A DNA stretch of 64,000 nt from Streptomyces sp. AV19 (GTDB lineage: Bacteria; Actinomycetota; Actinomycetes; Streptomycetales; Streptomycetaceae), in the NCBI RefSeq assembly GCF_015999245.1, contig NZ_JAEAMR010000022.1, positions 399,703 to 463,702 of the forward strand, given 5' to 3'. Below the pieces are notes generated by a model. The model ran no database searches. It saw only the letters and a program-made list of their open reading frames with translations, and was not told the origin of the DNA. Made by a program: the position numbers and the translations under genes. Each line of letters begins with the position of its first letter. Within the stretch, counting starts at the first letter, position 1. Positions 35,009 to 44,036 of this stretch are shown here, piece by piece.

Positions 35009-36073
35009 TTACCGAGCGGACCGCTCGTGCACGAACTCCACCAGCCGCGTCAACGCATCCGGATCCGTCGCCGGCAGCACCCCGTGCCCCAGGTTGAAGA
35101 CGTGACCCTCCAGCCCGGCCGCGGCCGACAGCACGGCGGCCGCCTTCTCCTCCACCGCCTCGCGCGGCGCGAAGAGGACAGCGGGATCCAGGTTCCCCTG
35201 GATCGCCTTGCCGGGTCCGACCCGCCGCGCCGCCTCGTCCAGCGGCACCCGCCAGTCCGCGCCGACGACGTCCGCGCCCGCCTCGCCCATGAGGCCGAGC
35301 AGTTCGCCCGTGCCCACGCCGAAGTGGATGCGCGGCACGCCGTACCCGGCGACCGCGTCGAAGACCTTGGCGGAGGCCGGCATCACGTGGCGCCGGTAGT
35401 CGGCGGGGGCGAGGGCGCCGACCCAGGAGTCGAAGAGCTGCACCGCGGAGACGCCCGCCTCGATCTGCACCTTCAGGAACGCGGCGGTGATGTCCGCGAG
35501 CCGGTCGAGCAGGCCGGCCCAGAGCTCCGGGTCGCCGTACATGAGCGCCTTGGTGCGCTCGTGGTTGCGCGAGGGCCCGCCCTCGATCAGATAGCTGGCC
35601 AGGGTGAAGGGCGCGCCGGCGAAGCCGATGAGCGGCGTGGCGCCGAGCTCGGCGGTGAGCAGGCGGACGGCCTCGGTCACGTACGGGACGTCGTCGCCCG
35701 ACAGCGGCCGCAACCGCTCCAGGTCGGCCCGGCTGCGGATCGGGTTCTCGACGACGGGCCCGACGCCGGGCTTGATGTCGAGGTCGATGCCGATGGCCTT
35801 GAGCGGGACGACGATGTCGCTGAAGAAGATGGCGGCGTCGACGCCGTGCCGGCGGACCGGCTGCAGGGTGATCTCGGTGACGAGCTCGGGCCGCATGCAG
35901 GACTCGAGCATCGGGATGCCCTCGCGCACCTTGCGGTACTCCGGGAGCGAGCGGCCCGCCTGCCGCATGAACCAGACCGGCGTGTGCGGTACCGGTTCGC
36001 GCCGGCAGGCGCGCAGGAAGGCCGAATCGTACGCCGCGGTGCGGCCCGTCTGTTGCTGGCTGCGCTCACTCAT
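35009..36073 (-). CDS. hemE: Uroporphyrinogen decarboxylase HemE
   Basis: Decarboxylates the four acetates of uroporphyrinogen III to give coproporphyrinogen III, the substrate of HemY. 354 aa. Signature TPVWFMRQAGRSLPEYR near residue 30 and the catalytic Asp region FFSDIVVPLKAIGIDL near 86 are intact, as is GFAGAPFTLASYLIEGG near 150. It is divergent, over 91 bp, from the DUF3000 gene. Confidence 0.97.
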   Translation of the reverse strand: MSERSQQQTGRTAAYDSAFLRACRREPVPHTPVWFMRQAGRSLPEYRKVREGIPMLESCMRPELVTEITLQPVRRHGVDAAIFFSDIVVPLKAIGIDLDIKPGVGPVVENPIRSRADLERLRPLSGDDVPYVTEAVRLLTAELGATPLIGFAGAPFTLASYLIEGGPSRNHERTKALMYGDPELWAGLLDRLADITAAFLKVQIEAGVSAVQLFDSWVGALAPADYRRHVMPASAKVFDAVAGYGVPRIHFGVGTGELLGLMGEAGADVVGADWRVPLDEAARRVGPGKAIQGNLDPAVLFAPREAVEEKAAAVLSAAAGLEGHVFNLGHGVLPATDPDALTRLVEFVHERSAR

Positions 36074-36164
36074 GTCCCAAATCTTCGCACGGGCCGAACG
36101 AGTGACCCGCGCATGTGGGTGTCCCTACCCGGAACCGCGGGTCGTTCCGCCTAGTCTTCCGGGC

Positions 36165-36827
36165 ATGGCTGCGGCGCACGGACACCACTCGGACGGTCCG
36201 GACGACGTGGGTGGGGAGGGCTCCCCGTCCGTCTTCCGGCAGGCGGTCGCCGGGTTGCAGGGGGTACTCCTGCGGCCCGAGATCGAACTCGACGCGACCC
36301 CGCCACCCCAGCGGCTCGCCCCCTTCTCGTACGCGCTGGAGGCGGCGGTCGTGGTGGACGACGAGGAGTTGGCGGACGGTCGGCTGATCCTGCTGCACGA
36401 TCCGGCGGGGCACGAGGCGTGGGGCGGCACCTTCCGGCTGGTGACGCTGGTCCACGCCGACCTGGAGGAGGAGATGGCGCAGGACCCCCTGCTGCCGGAG
36501 GTCTGCTGGTCCTGGCTGACGGGGGCGCTGGAGGCGCGCCGGGTGCCGTACGCGGCGCCGAGCGGCACGGTGACGCGGGCGGGTTCGCACTACTTCGGGG
36601 GGCTGCGGGAGCGGCCGCCGTCGACCCAGATCGAGATCCGGGCGTCCTGGTCGCCGATCGAGCCGGGCGGGCCCGCGGCCGGCGGCGAGCGGACCGTGCC
36701 GGACACCGCGGCCCACCTGGCGGCCTGGTGCGACCTGCTCTGCCAGATCGCCGGACTGCCGCCGGGGGGCGCGCCGGAGGCCGGTGTCGTGACGCTGCCG
36801 CAGCGGCGGGGGCCGCAGAGCCGCTGA
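36165..36827 (+). CDS. DUF3000 family protein
   Basis: 220 aa from the ATG at 36165. It matches the actinobacteria-specific DUF3000 family (FRQAVAGLQGVLLRPEIELD, AWGGTFRLVTLVHADLEEEM, WSWLTGALE). No catalytic motif is evident and the function is unknown, but the gene is nearly always beside hemE and RNase D in Streptomyces, as here. Confidence 0.85.
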   Translation: MAAAHGHHSDGPDDVGGEGSPSVFRQAVAGLQGVLLRPEIELDATPPPQRLAPFSYALEAAVVVDDEELADGRLILLHDPAGHEAWGGTFRLVTLVHADLEEEMAQDPLLPEVCWSWLTGALEARRVPYAAPSGTVTRAGSHYFGGLRERPPSTQIEIRASWSPIEPGGPAAGGERTVPDTAAHLAAWCDLLCQIAGLPPGGAPEAGVVTLPQRRGPQSR

Positions 36828-37023
36828 CCGGTCCGCCGGGCCCGATGACTGATACGGACTCACACCATGGCCTGAATTGCCCGAATTGTTACTCACCAAT
36901 TCGTGATCATTCCCTAAAGCCGGGCGGTTCGACTGCCGAAGGAGCTTGTGACCCTTCCCATACGGATCGCCCCGGCTTACCCAAAAGTCGGCACCCGTCC
37001 CCGCCACTCCCCCTGGAGGCCTG

Positions 37024-37683
37024 GTGTCCGTTCTCCTCGAGCAACCTGCGAGCCTCGCCTACCGCCCGACGAAACCGACCGCCATGGTCGTCGTCGCCGA
37101 CCCCCGAGTCCGTTCCACCGTCACCCGCCACCTGTGGGCGCTGGGCGTACGGGACGTGATCGAGGCGTCGTCCATCGCCGAGGCCCGGCCCCGCATCGGC
37201 AACCCGCGCGACATCTGCGTCGCCGACGTCCACCTTCCCGACGGCTCCGGACTGACCCTGTTGTCCGAGACCCGCGCCGCCGGCTGGCCCAACGGGCTCG
37301 CCCTCTCCGCCGCCGACGACATCGGCGCCGTGCGCAACGCCCTCGCGGGCGGCGTCAAAGGCTATGTGGTCACCGGAACCCGTACCAACCTCGGTGTCCC
37401 GGGCCGCCCGGGGCTCTCGCCCATCGGCTCCGCCGCCGCGCGGATGCAGCGCCGCCCGCCCGGCGCGCCGGGCCACCCCGGCGGCTACCGCGAACTGTCC
37501 GGCCGTGAGGTCGAGGTCCTGCGGCTGGTTGCGGAGGGCCAGTCGAACAAGGCCATCGGCGTCTCGATGGGACTGTCCGCCCTCACCGTCAAGAGCCACC
37601 TCGCCCGGATCGCCCGCAAGCTCGGCACCGGTGACCGGGCCGGAATGGTCGCCGTGGCCCTGCGCACCGGCATCATCCACTGA
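37024..37683 (+). CDS. LuxR/NarL-type orphan response regulator
   Basis: 219 aa from the GTG at 37024. The N-terminal receiver-like domain (MVVVADPRVRSTV) carries a candidate phospho-acceptor Asp in ICVADVHLPDGSGL near residue 64. The C-terminal LuxR helix-turn-helix is clear: LSGREVEVLRLVAEGQSNK then LTVKSHLARIARKLG. The acidic pair at the end of strand 1 is reduced to one Asp. No histidine kinase is adjacent. About 115 AT-richer bases (36905-37023) lie upstream and probably hold its promoter. Confidence 0.88.
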   Translation: MSVLLEQPASLAYRPTKPTAMVVVADPRVRSTVTRHLWALGVRDVIEASSIAEARPRIGNPRDICVADVHLPDGSGLTLLSETRAAGWPNGLALSAADDIGAVRNALAGGVKGYVVTGTRTNLGVPGRPGLSPIGSAAARMQRRPPGAPGHPGGYRELSGREVEVLRLVAEGQSNKAIGVSMGLSALTVKSHLARIARKLGTGDRAGMVAVALRTGIIH

Positions 37684-37700
37684 CCCGATTCCCCTCTCTC

Positions 37701-37730
37701 GCCCGTCGGCGGAACGTTCCGTCGGCGGGC
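37701..37730 (+). terminator. Hairpin after the response regulator gene
   Basis: GCCCGTCGGCGGAAC and GTTCCGTCGGCGGGC form a near-perfect 15-bp inverted repeat with no loop bases, 17 bp after the stop codon and before the RNase D promoter. No U-tract follows. Confidence 0.65.
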
Positions 37731-37758
37731 TTCCGTCATCCCCGGATACCCTTGACCG

Positions 37759-39033
37759 GTGACCGACGCCCAAGACACCGCAGCAGACCATCCACTGCGA
37801 ACCACCGGGGGCGGCCCCCCGGACGACGTCGTCCCGGCGCCGATCCCCCTGTTGGAGCCGCGTGAGGGCATCCCCCCGGTCGTCGCGGACGACGAGGCCC
37901 TGGCCGCCGTCGTCCGGGCCTTCGCCGCGGGCCGCGGCCCGGTGGCCGTCGACGCCGAGCGCGCCTCGGGCTACCGCTACGGCCAGCGCGCCTACCTCGT
38001 CCAGCTGCGCCGGGAGGGGGCCGGCTCGGCCCTGATCGACCCGGTCGGCTGCCCGGACCTGTCCGCGCTGGGCGCGGCCGTCGGCGACGCCGAGTGGGTG
38101 CTGCACGCCGCCACCCAGGACCTGCCGTGCCTGCGCGAGATAGGGATGACCCCGACCCGGCTCTTCGACACCGAGCTGGCCGGGCGGCTCGCCGGCTTCG
38201 CCCGCGTGGGTCTGGGCGCGATGGTGGAGAACGTCCTCGGCTACGCCCTGGAGAAGGGCCACTCCGCCGTCGACTGGTCCACCCGCCCGCTGCCCGAGCC
38301 CTGGCTGCGCTACGCCGCGCTCGACGTGGAGCTGCTCGTCGACCTGCGCGACGCGCTGGAGGAGGAGCTCGACCGGCAGGGCAAGCTGGAGTGGGCGCGG
38401 CAGGAGTTCGCGGCCATCGTCGCCGCGCCGCCCGCCCCGCCGCGCAAGGACCCCTGGCGGCGCACCTCCGGGATGCACAAGGTCCGCCGGCGGCGGCAGA
38501 TGGCCGTGGTGCGCGAGCTGTGGACCGCGCGCGACCGGGTGGCGCAGCGGCGTGATGTGTCGCCGGGCAAGGTGCTGGGCGACGGCGCGATCATCGAGGC
38601 CGCGCTGAACATGCCGGCGAACGCGGGCGCCCTGGCCGCGCTGCCGGGCTTCGGGGCCCGGATGGGCCGGCGTCAGCTGGAGCAGTGGCAGGCGGCGATC
38701 GACCGGGCCCGCGCGGTGCCGGAGGCCGAACTGCCGCAGCCGGGCCAGCCGTTGACCGGGCCGCCCCCGCCGCGCGCCTGGGCCGACAAGGACCCGGTCG
38801 CCGCCGCGCGGCTGTCGGCGGCGCGCACCGCGGTGTCGGAGCTGGCCGAGCGGCTGACGATGCCCCAGGAGAACCTGATCACGCCGGACACCGTGCGCCG
38901 GCTGTGCTGGGAGCCGCCGGGGGACCCGTCGCCGGAGTCGGTCGCCGAGGTCCTGACCTCGCACGGCGCCCGGCCCTGGCAGGTCGAGCAGGTGACGCCG
39001 GTGCTGGTGACGGCGTTGTCGTCGGCCGCCTGA
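37759..39033 (+). CDS. rnd: Ribonuclease D
   Basis: 3'-5' exoribonuclease of the DEDD family, involved in RNA 3'-end trimming. 424 aa, GTG start. Exonuclease motif I is PVAVDAERASGYRYG (Asp-x-Glu) near residue 57, motif II WVLHAATQDLPCL near 114, and motif III WLRYAALDVELLVDLRD near 180. An HRDC domain follows (about 225-305, MAVVRELWTARDRVAQ ...). The gene is followed by a strong terminator. Confidence 0.92.
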   Translation: MTDAQDTAADHPLRTTGGGPPDDVVPAPIPLLEPREGIPPVVADDEALAAVVRAFAAGRGPVAVDAERASGYRYGQRAYLVQLRREGAGSALIDPVGCPDLSALGAAVGDAEWVLHAATQDLPCLREIGMTPTRLFDTELAGRLAGFARVGLGAMVENVLGYALEKGHSAVDWSTRPLPEPWLRYAALDVELLVDLRDALEEELDRQGKLEWARQEFAAIVAAPPAPPRKDPWRRTSGMHKVRRRRQMAVVRELWTARDRVAQRRDVSPGKVLGDGAIIEAALNMPANAGALAALPGFGARMGRRQLEQWQAAIDRARAVPEAELPQPGQPLTGPPPPRAWADKDPVAAARLSAARTAVSELAERLTMPQENLITPDTVRRLCWEPPGDPSPESVAEVLTSHGARPWQVEQVTPVLVTALSSAA

Positions 39034-39042
39034 GGATCCTTC

Positions 39043-39079
39043 ACGGCCCCGGTCCGCCCCTGTGGCGGGCCGGGGCCGT
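39043..39079 (+). terminator. Strong hairpin terminator after RNase D
   Basis: A 16-bp stem (39043-39058 with 39064-39079, ACGGCCCCGGTCCGCC against GGCGGGCCGGGGCCGT, one G-U pair) closes a 5-nt loop 9 bp after the stop codon. Confidence 0.85.
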
Positions 39080-39225
39080 TCGCGTTCCGGTGTGACCTTC
39101 GACGCTCCGGCCGAGGGGGCTGTGCAGCGTGGTTACCCGCAAGTAGCATGACGGTGAGCCCCGCGCCGTGGCGTACCCGAATCCGGCATGCCGGCGCAGC
39201 GATCCGCACCTGGAGGAGAGCCAAC

Positions 39226-40440
39226 GTGCCTCGTACCGCTAGGGACGTCGTTTTCGTCGACGGCGTCCGCACCCCGTTCGGCAAGGCGGGCCCGAAGGGC
39301 ATCTACCACGAGACCCGCGCCGACGACCTGGTCGTCAAGTGCATCCGGGAGCTGCTGCGCCGCAACCCGGACCTGGACCCGGCCCGGATCGACGAGGTGG
39401 CCATCGCCGCGACGACCCAGATCGGCGACCAGGGCCTGACGCTGGGCCGTACCGCCGGCATCCTCGCGGGCCTCCCGCAGTCGGTCCCCGGCTTCTCGAT
39501 CGACCGCATGTGCGCCGGTGCGATGACCGCCGTCACCAGCGTCGCCGGCGGCGTCGCCTTCGGTGCGTACGACCTCGCCGTCGCGGGCGGCGTCGAGCAC
39601 ATGGGCCGGCACCCGATGGGCGAGGGCGTGGACCCCAACCCGCGCTTCGTCTCGGAGAAGCTGGTCGACGAGTCCGCCCTGTTCATGGGCATGACGGCGG
39701 AGAACCTGCACGACCGCCTGCCGCACATCACCAAGCGGCGCGCCGACGAGTACGCCGTCCGCAGCCAGGAGAAGGCCGCCAAGGCCTACGCCGACGGCAG
39801 GATCCAGGCCGACCTCGTGCCGGTCTCCGTGCGCCGCACCAACCCGGAGGCCGGTGAGACCGGCTGGGGCCTGGCCACCGCCGACGAGCCGATGCGCCCG
39901 GGCACCACGCTGGCGGGCCTGGAGTCGCTCAAGACCCCGTTCCGTCCGCACGGCCGGGTGACCGCGGGCAACGCCGCCGGTCTCAACGACGGCGCGACCG
40001 CCTCGCTGATCGCCGCCGAGGACGTGGCGCGCGAGCTGGGCCTGCCGGTCAAGATGCGGCTGGTCGCCTACGCCTTCGCGGGCGTGGAGCCGGAGGTCAT
40101 GGGCATCGGCCCGGTGCCGGCCACCGAGAAGGCGCTCGCCAAGGCGGGCCTGACCATCGACGACATCGGTCTGTTCGAGATCAACGAGGCCTTCGCGGTG
40201 CAGGTGCTCTCGCTCCTGGACCACTACGGCATCGCCGACGACGACCCGCGCGTCAACCAGTACGGCGGCGCGATCGCCTTCGGCCACCCGCTGGCCTCCT
40301 CCGGCGTCCGCCTGATGACGCAGCTGGCCCGGCAGTTCGAGGAGCAGCCGCACGTCCGCTACGGCATCACCAGCATGTGCGTCGGCTTCGGCATGGGCGG
40401 CACGGTCATCTGGGAGAACCCCCACTGGGAGGGCAAGTGA
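39226..40440 (+). CDS. fadA: Acetyl-CoA C-acyltransferase (3-ketoacyl-CoA thiolase)
   Basis: Last step of fatty-acid beta-oxidation, thiolytic release of acetyl-CoA. 404 aa from the GTG at 39226, fixed by GGAGGAG 6-8 nt upstream. Active Cys in DRMCAGAMTAV near residue 94, His in FGHPLASSGVRLM near 354, and Cys in SMCVGFGMGG near 385. It is followed at 73 bp by fadB, its partner in the multienzyme complex. Confidence 0.95.
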   Translation: MPRTARDVVFVDGVRTPFGKAGPKGIYHETRADDLVVKCIRELLRRNPDLDPARIDEVAIAATTQIGDQGLTLGRTAGILAGLPQSVPGFSIDRMCAGAMTAVTSVAGGVAFGAYDLAVAGGVEHMGRHPMGEGVDPNPRFVSEKLVDESALFMGMTAENLHDRLPHITKRRADEYAVRSQEKAAKAYADGRIQADLVPVSVRRTNPEAGETGWGLATADEPMRPGTTLAGLESLKTPFRPHGRVTAGNAAGLNDGATASLIAAEDVARELGLPVKMRLVAYAFAGVEPEVMGIGPVPATEKALAKAGLTIDDIGLFEINEAFAVQVLSLLDHYGIADDDPRVNQYGGAIAFGHPLASSGVRLMTQLARQFEEQPHVRYGITSMCVGFGMGGTVIWENPHWEGK

Positions 40441-40513
40441 GCGAGCGCAGCGAGCGAACCATTGAAAGGTGCGCACCGTGCGCATGCACGGCCGAGCGGA
40501 GCGAGGTAGTCGC

Positions 40514-42646
40514 ATGAGCACCACCGCTGAGCTTCTGAAGGGCGCGGCCGAGCTGTTCCCGGACGAGGTCGTCACCCAGGCGCACGTCCGCCACCTCGAA
40601 CTCCCGCGGGGCGCGGGCACGTTCGCGCTCATCACGCTGGACAACGGCCTGGACCACACCAAGCCGACCACCTTCGGCCCGCAGTCGCTGGCCAACCTGA
40701 GCACCGCCATCGACCAGGTCGAGGCGGAGGCCAAGGACGGGAAGATCGTCGGCGTCGGCGTCACCGGCAAGCCGTTCATCTTCGCGGTCGGCGCCGACCT
40801 CAAGGGCGTCGAGCTGCTCAAGCGCCACGAGGACGCTCTCGCCATCGGCAAGGGCGGCCACGACGTCTTCAAGCGGCTGGCGGCGCTGGCCGTGCCGACC
40901 TTCGCGTACTACAACGGCGCGGCCATGGGCGGCGGCGTCGAGGTCGGTCTGCACTGCACCTACCGCACGGTGTCCAAGGCGATCCCGGCGTTCTCGCTGC
41001 CCGAGGTCTTCCTCGGCCTCGTCCCCGGCTGGGGCGGCTGCGCCCTGCTGCCGAACCTCATCGGCGCGGACCGCGCGGTCTCGGTGATCATCGAGAACTC
41101 GCTGAACCAGAACCGCCAGCTGAAGGGCAAGCAGGTCTTCGAGCTCGGCATCGCCGACGCGATCTTCGAGGGCGCCGACTTCCTGGAGCAGTCGCTGGGC
41201 TGGACCGCCTCCGTGCTCACCGGCGAGACCCAGGTCAGCCGGCCCGAGGTGGACCGTGGCGAGGCGTGGGACCAGGCCGTCGAGCGCGGCCGGTTCATCG
41301 CCGACTCCAAGGTGCACGGCGCGGCCCCGGCCGCGTACCGCGCGCTGGACATCATCTCCGCGGCGAAGAACGGCGACCTGCGCCAGGGCTTCGACGCCGA
41401 GGACCAGGCGCTCGCCGACCTCATCATGGGCGGCGAACTGCGCAGCGGCATCTACGCGTTCAACCTGGTGCAGAAGCGCGGCAAGCGGCCGGCCGGCGCC
41501 CCGGACAAGTCGCTGGCCCGCCCGGTCAACAAGGTGGGCGTCGTCGGCGCCGGCCTGATGGCCTCGCAGCTGGCGCTGCTCTTCCTGCGCCGCCTGGAGG
41601 TGCCGGTCGTGCTGACCGACATCGACCAGGAGCGCGTCGACAAGGGCGTGGCCTACGTCCACGGCGAGATCGACAAGCTGCTCGGCAAGGGCCGCATCAA
41701 CCAAGACAAGGCCAACCGCCTCAAGGCCGCGGTGACGGGCTCCCTCGACAAGGCCGCCGCCTTCGGCGACGCGGACTTCGTCATCGAGGCCGTCTTCGAG
41801 GAGATGGGCGTCAAGCAGCAGGTCTTCGCCGAGGTCGAGGCGGTCGTGCCGGAGCACGCCGTCCTGGCCACCAACACCTCGTCGCTGTCGGTCTCCGAGA
41901 TGGCGTCGAAGCTCAAGCACCCCGAGCGGGTCGTGGGCTTCCACTTCTTCAACCCGGTCGCGGTCCTGCCGCTGCTGGAGATCGTGCGCGGCGAGCGGAC
42001 CGACGACGCGGCGCTGGCCACCGCGTTCGGCGTCGCCAAGAAGCTGAAGAAGACCGCGGTGCTGGTGAAGGACGCCCCGGCGTTCGTCGTCAACCGCATC
42101 CTCACCCGCTTCCTGGGCGAGATCCAGAACGTCATCGACGAGGGCACCCCGGTGGCCACCGCCGAGAAGGCCGTCGAGCCGCTCGGGCTGCCGATGTCGC
42201 CGCTGGTGCTGCTGGAGCTGGTGGGCCCGGCGATCGGTCTGCACGTCTCGGAGACCCTGGCCGCCGCGTTCCCCGACCGCTTCACGGTCTCGGAGAACCT
42301 GGCCGCGGTCGTCAAGGCGGGCAAGCGGGGCTTCTACGTGTACGACTCCGGGAAGCCGGAGCTCGACCCCGAGGTCGTGGCGCTGCTGAAGCAGGGCGAC
42401 GTCGTCCTGACGGAGGAGCAGGTGCGCACCCGCGTCCTGGACGCGGTGGCGCGGGAGATCGGCATCATGCTGGACGAGGGCGTCGTCGCCGAGGCGCAGG
42501 ACATCGACCTGTGCCTGATCACGGGGGCGGGCTGGCCGTTCCACCTGGGCGGGATCACGCCGTACCTGGACCGGGAGGGTGTCTCGGAGCGGGTGAACGG
42601 GAAGCGGTTCCTCGCGCCGGGGGTGGCGAGCGTGCCGGCGGCGTAG
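40514..42646 (+). CDS. fadB: Fatty-acid oxidation complex alpha subunit (enoyl-CoA hydratase/3-hydroxyacyl-CoA dehydrogenase)
   Basis: 710 aa from the ATG at 40514. The hydratase domain (to about residue 250) has GVTGKPFIFAVGADLKG and YYNGAAMGGGVEVGL oxyanion motifs. The NAD-binding domain starts VGVVGAGLMASQLALLFLRR near 337 and includes NTSSLSVSEMA and GFHFFNPV; the C-terminal dimerisation domain ends near 700. The 73-bp spacer after fadA holds GCGAGCGCAGCGAGCG and other small palindromes but does not break the operon. Confidence 0.95.
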   Translation: MSTTAELLKGAAELFPDEVVTQAHVRHLELPRGAGTFALITLDNGLDHTKPTTFGPQSLANLSTAIDQVEAEAKDGKIVGVGVTGKPFIFAVGADLKGVELLKRHEDALAIGKGGHDVFKRLAALAVPTFAYYNGAAMGGGVEVGLHCTYRTVSKAIPAFSLPEVFLGLVPGWGGCALLPNLIGADRAVSVIIENSLNQNRQLKGKQVFELGIADAIFEGADFLEQSLGWTASVLTGETQVSRPEVDRGEAWDQAVERGRFIADSKVHGAAPAAYRALDIISAAKNGDLRQGFDAEDQALADLIMGGELRSGIYAFNLVQKRGKRPAGAPDKSLARPVNKVGVVGAGLMASQLALLFLRRLEVPVVLTDIDQERVDKGVAYVHGEIDKLLGKGRINQDKANRLKAAVTGSLDKAAAFGDADFVIEAVFEEMGVKQQVFAEVEAVVPEHAVLATNTSSLSVSEMASKLKHPERVVGFHFFNPVAVLPLLEIVRGERTDDAALATAFGVAKKLKKTAVLVKDAPAFVVNRILTRFLGEIQNVIDEGTPVATAEKAVEPLGLPMSPLVLLELVGPAIGLHVSETLAAAFPDRFTVSENLAAVVKAGKRGFYVYDSGKPELDPEVVALLKQGDVVLTEEQVRTRVLDAVAREIGIMLDEGVVAEAQDIDLCLITGAGWPFHLGGITPYLDREGVSERVNGKRFLAPGVASVPAA

Positions 42647-42659
42647 CCGCCTGGTTACA

Positions 42660-42702
42660 CGGTGCTGGGCCGCGCGGGGTTGTCCTGCGCGGCCCAGCAC
42701 CG
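42660..42702 (+). terminator. Perfect 16-bp hairpin terminator after fadB
   Basis: CGGTGCTGGGCCGCGC (42660-42675) pairs perfectly with GCGCGGCCCAGCACCG (42687-42702) around an 11-nt loop, 13 bp after the fadB stop. Confidence 0.9.
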
Positions 42703-42718
42703 TCGTGGGGGAAGTTTT

Positions 42719-42809
42719 TGCCCCTGCCCCGCCCTTTCACCGTTTCTTCGCGCTCCGCGCGGGGGCAACGCGGCTGCGCCGCGTTCGTCCTCAAACGCCG
42801 GACGGGCTG
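42719..42809. repeat. Motif B and A repeats between convergent genes
   Basis: A motif B copy (CCCCGCCCTTTCACCGTTTC, about 42727) and an inverted motif A copy (42787-42809) flank GCAACGCGGCTGCGCCGCGTTC, itself a palindrome. The cluster ends 4 bp before the stop codon of the minus-strand hypothetical gene. Confidence 0.8.
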
Positions 42810-42813
42810 ATTT

Positions 42814-43881
42814 CTAGACCCGCACCCAGCGGCCCAGTGCCAGGCCCGACTCGTCCTTCTGGCGGGTCACGCACAGGCCGCCGTCCGGGGCGAACGCCGC
42901 CAGCACCACGCGGCCATGGGCGTCCAGCGCCAACGCCGGTGCGCCCGCGCACACTTCGCCCGTCTTCGACCAGAAGACCCCCGCCGCCTCGTCCCCGGTC
43001 GGGTACGCCGCCACCGCCGGCAGGCCGGAGGCCGTCCGCTGGGCGAGGACGGTGCAGTCGTGGCCGTCGACCGTCGTGCGGACGGCGGCGACGGGGCCGT
43101 CGCCGTCGTCCTCGTACGCGCCGAGGGACACCGGGACGCCCGGTTCCGTCCCCTCGTGCGTGTGCGTGTGCAGCGCGCGCTCCGCCGCGTCGCGCCAGAA
43201 GTGCGTGACGCGCCCGGGCCCGGCCGCGAAGCACGAGCCCGTGCCCGACAGCGCCTTGGCCGGAATGTTGCGCACCCGCCGCAGCGGGCCGCCGGGCTCG
43301 TCCTGGGCCCAGCTCTGGACCGTCTCGCCGGAGAGCGCGAGCAGTTCCGCGCGTCCGTCCTCCGTCGCGGCGGCGCAGAGCGCGTCGAGGACGTTGCTGC
43401 CCTTCATGTCGAGCCACGGCCCCCAGACGCCCTTGGCGTCCTGGCGCCGCCCGCAGACGCCGCCGCCGGCGTTGCGTATGAAGACGTTCGGCCCGTGCTT
43501 GTCGACGACGGCGGCCGGGGCGCCGATCTGCGCCGCGCGGTCGCGGTCCTGGCCGTAGGGGGTGCCGATCGACCGCCAGGGCGTCAGCGCGCGGCCGGGC
43601 TGGAACTGGGTCGCGTAGACCACGTCCGTCTCCGTGCGGCCGTCGTCCGTCACGCGGGTGCGGACGCCGAACAGGTAGACGTAGCCGCGCTCCGTCCGGC
43701 ACAGCGACAGGTGCGGCTCCAGGCCCGGCACGACGAGGTGTTCGGGCCCGGTCCACTCCGGCCCGCCGGGCCGGGTCTCGGTCCACCGCAGCAGTCCGTT
43801 CGCGGCCGGCGCGTAGGCCGTCAGGCGGCCGTCCTGTCCCCGCAGCAGCCATCCGGTGGTGGGGGTGGCCGTCCGTGCCAT
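42814..43881 (-). CDS. Hypothetical protein, probable beta-propeller (PLL/tectonin-like)
   Basis: 355 aa. No signal peptide or catalytic motif is seen. The sequence is a series of short beta-rich units such as GWLLRGQDGRLTAYAP, PEWTGPEHLVVPGLEPHLSL, GVWGPWLDMKG and RVVLAAFAPDGGLC, the pattern of carbohydrate-binding or scaffold propellers. Relatives in Streptomyces are uncharacterised. It has its own AT-rich upstream region (43882-44036, with AATAACATTC). Confidence 0.7.
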   Translation of the reverse strand: MARTATPTTGWLLRGQDGRLTAYAPAANGLLRWTETRPGGPEWTGPEHLVVPGLEPHLSLCRTERGYVYLFGVRTRVTDDGRTETDVVYATQFQPGRALTPWRSIGTPYGQDRDRAAQIGAPAAVVDKHGPNVFIRNAGGGVCGRRQDAKGVWGPWLDMKGSNVLDALCAAATEDGRAELLALSGETVQSWAQDEPGGPLRRVRNIPAKALSGTGSCFAAGPGRVTHFWRDAAERALHTHTHEGTEPGVPVSLGAYEDDGDGPVAAVRTTVDGHDCTVLAQRTASGLPAVAAYPTGDEAAGVFWSKTGEVCAGAPALALDAHGRVVLAAFAPDGGLCVTRQKDESGLALGRWVRV

Positions 43882-44036
43882 GACTCGCCGCCAGCCTCTC
43901 GTTGCCCCAATTCCGCGTGGTGCGGAGCCGCTTCACCTGCGTTTTCCGACCCCCGACAATAACATTCGGCGGGACGCGGAATTCCGGCCCGAAATCACCG
44001 TGCGAAATCGCGCATATCCCCCGGCGCGCCGCCGCG

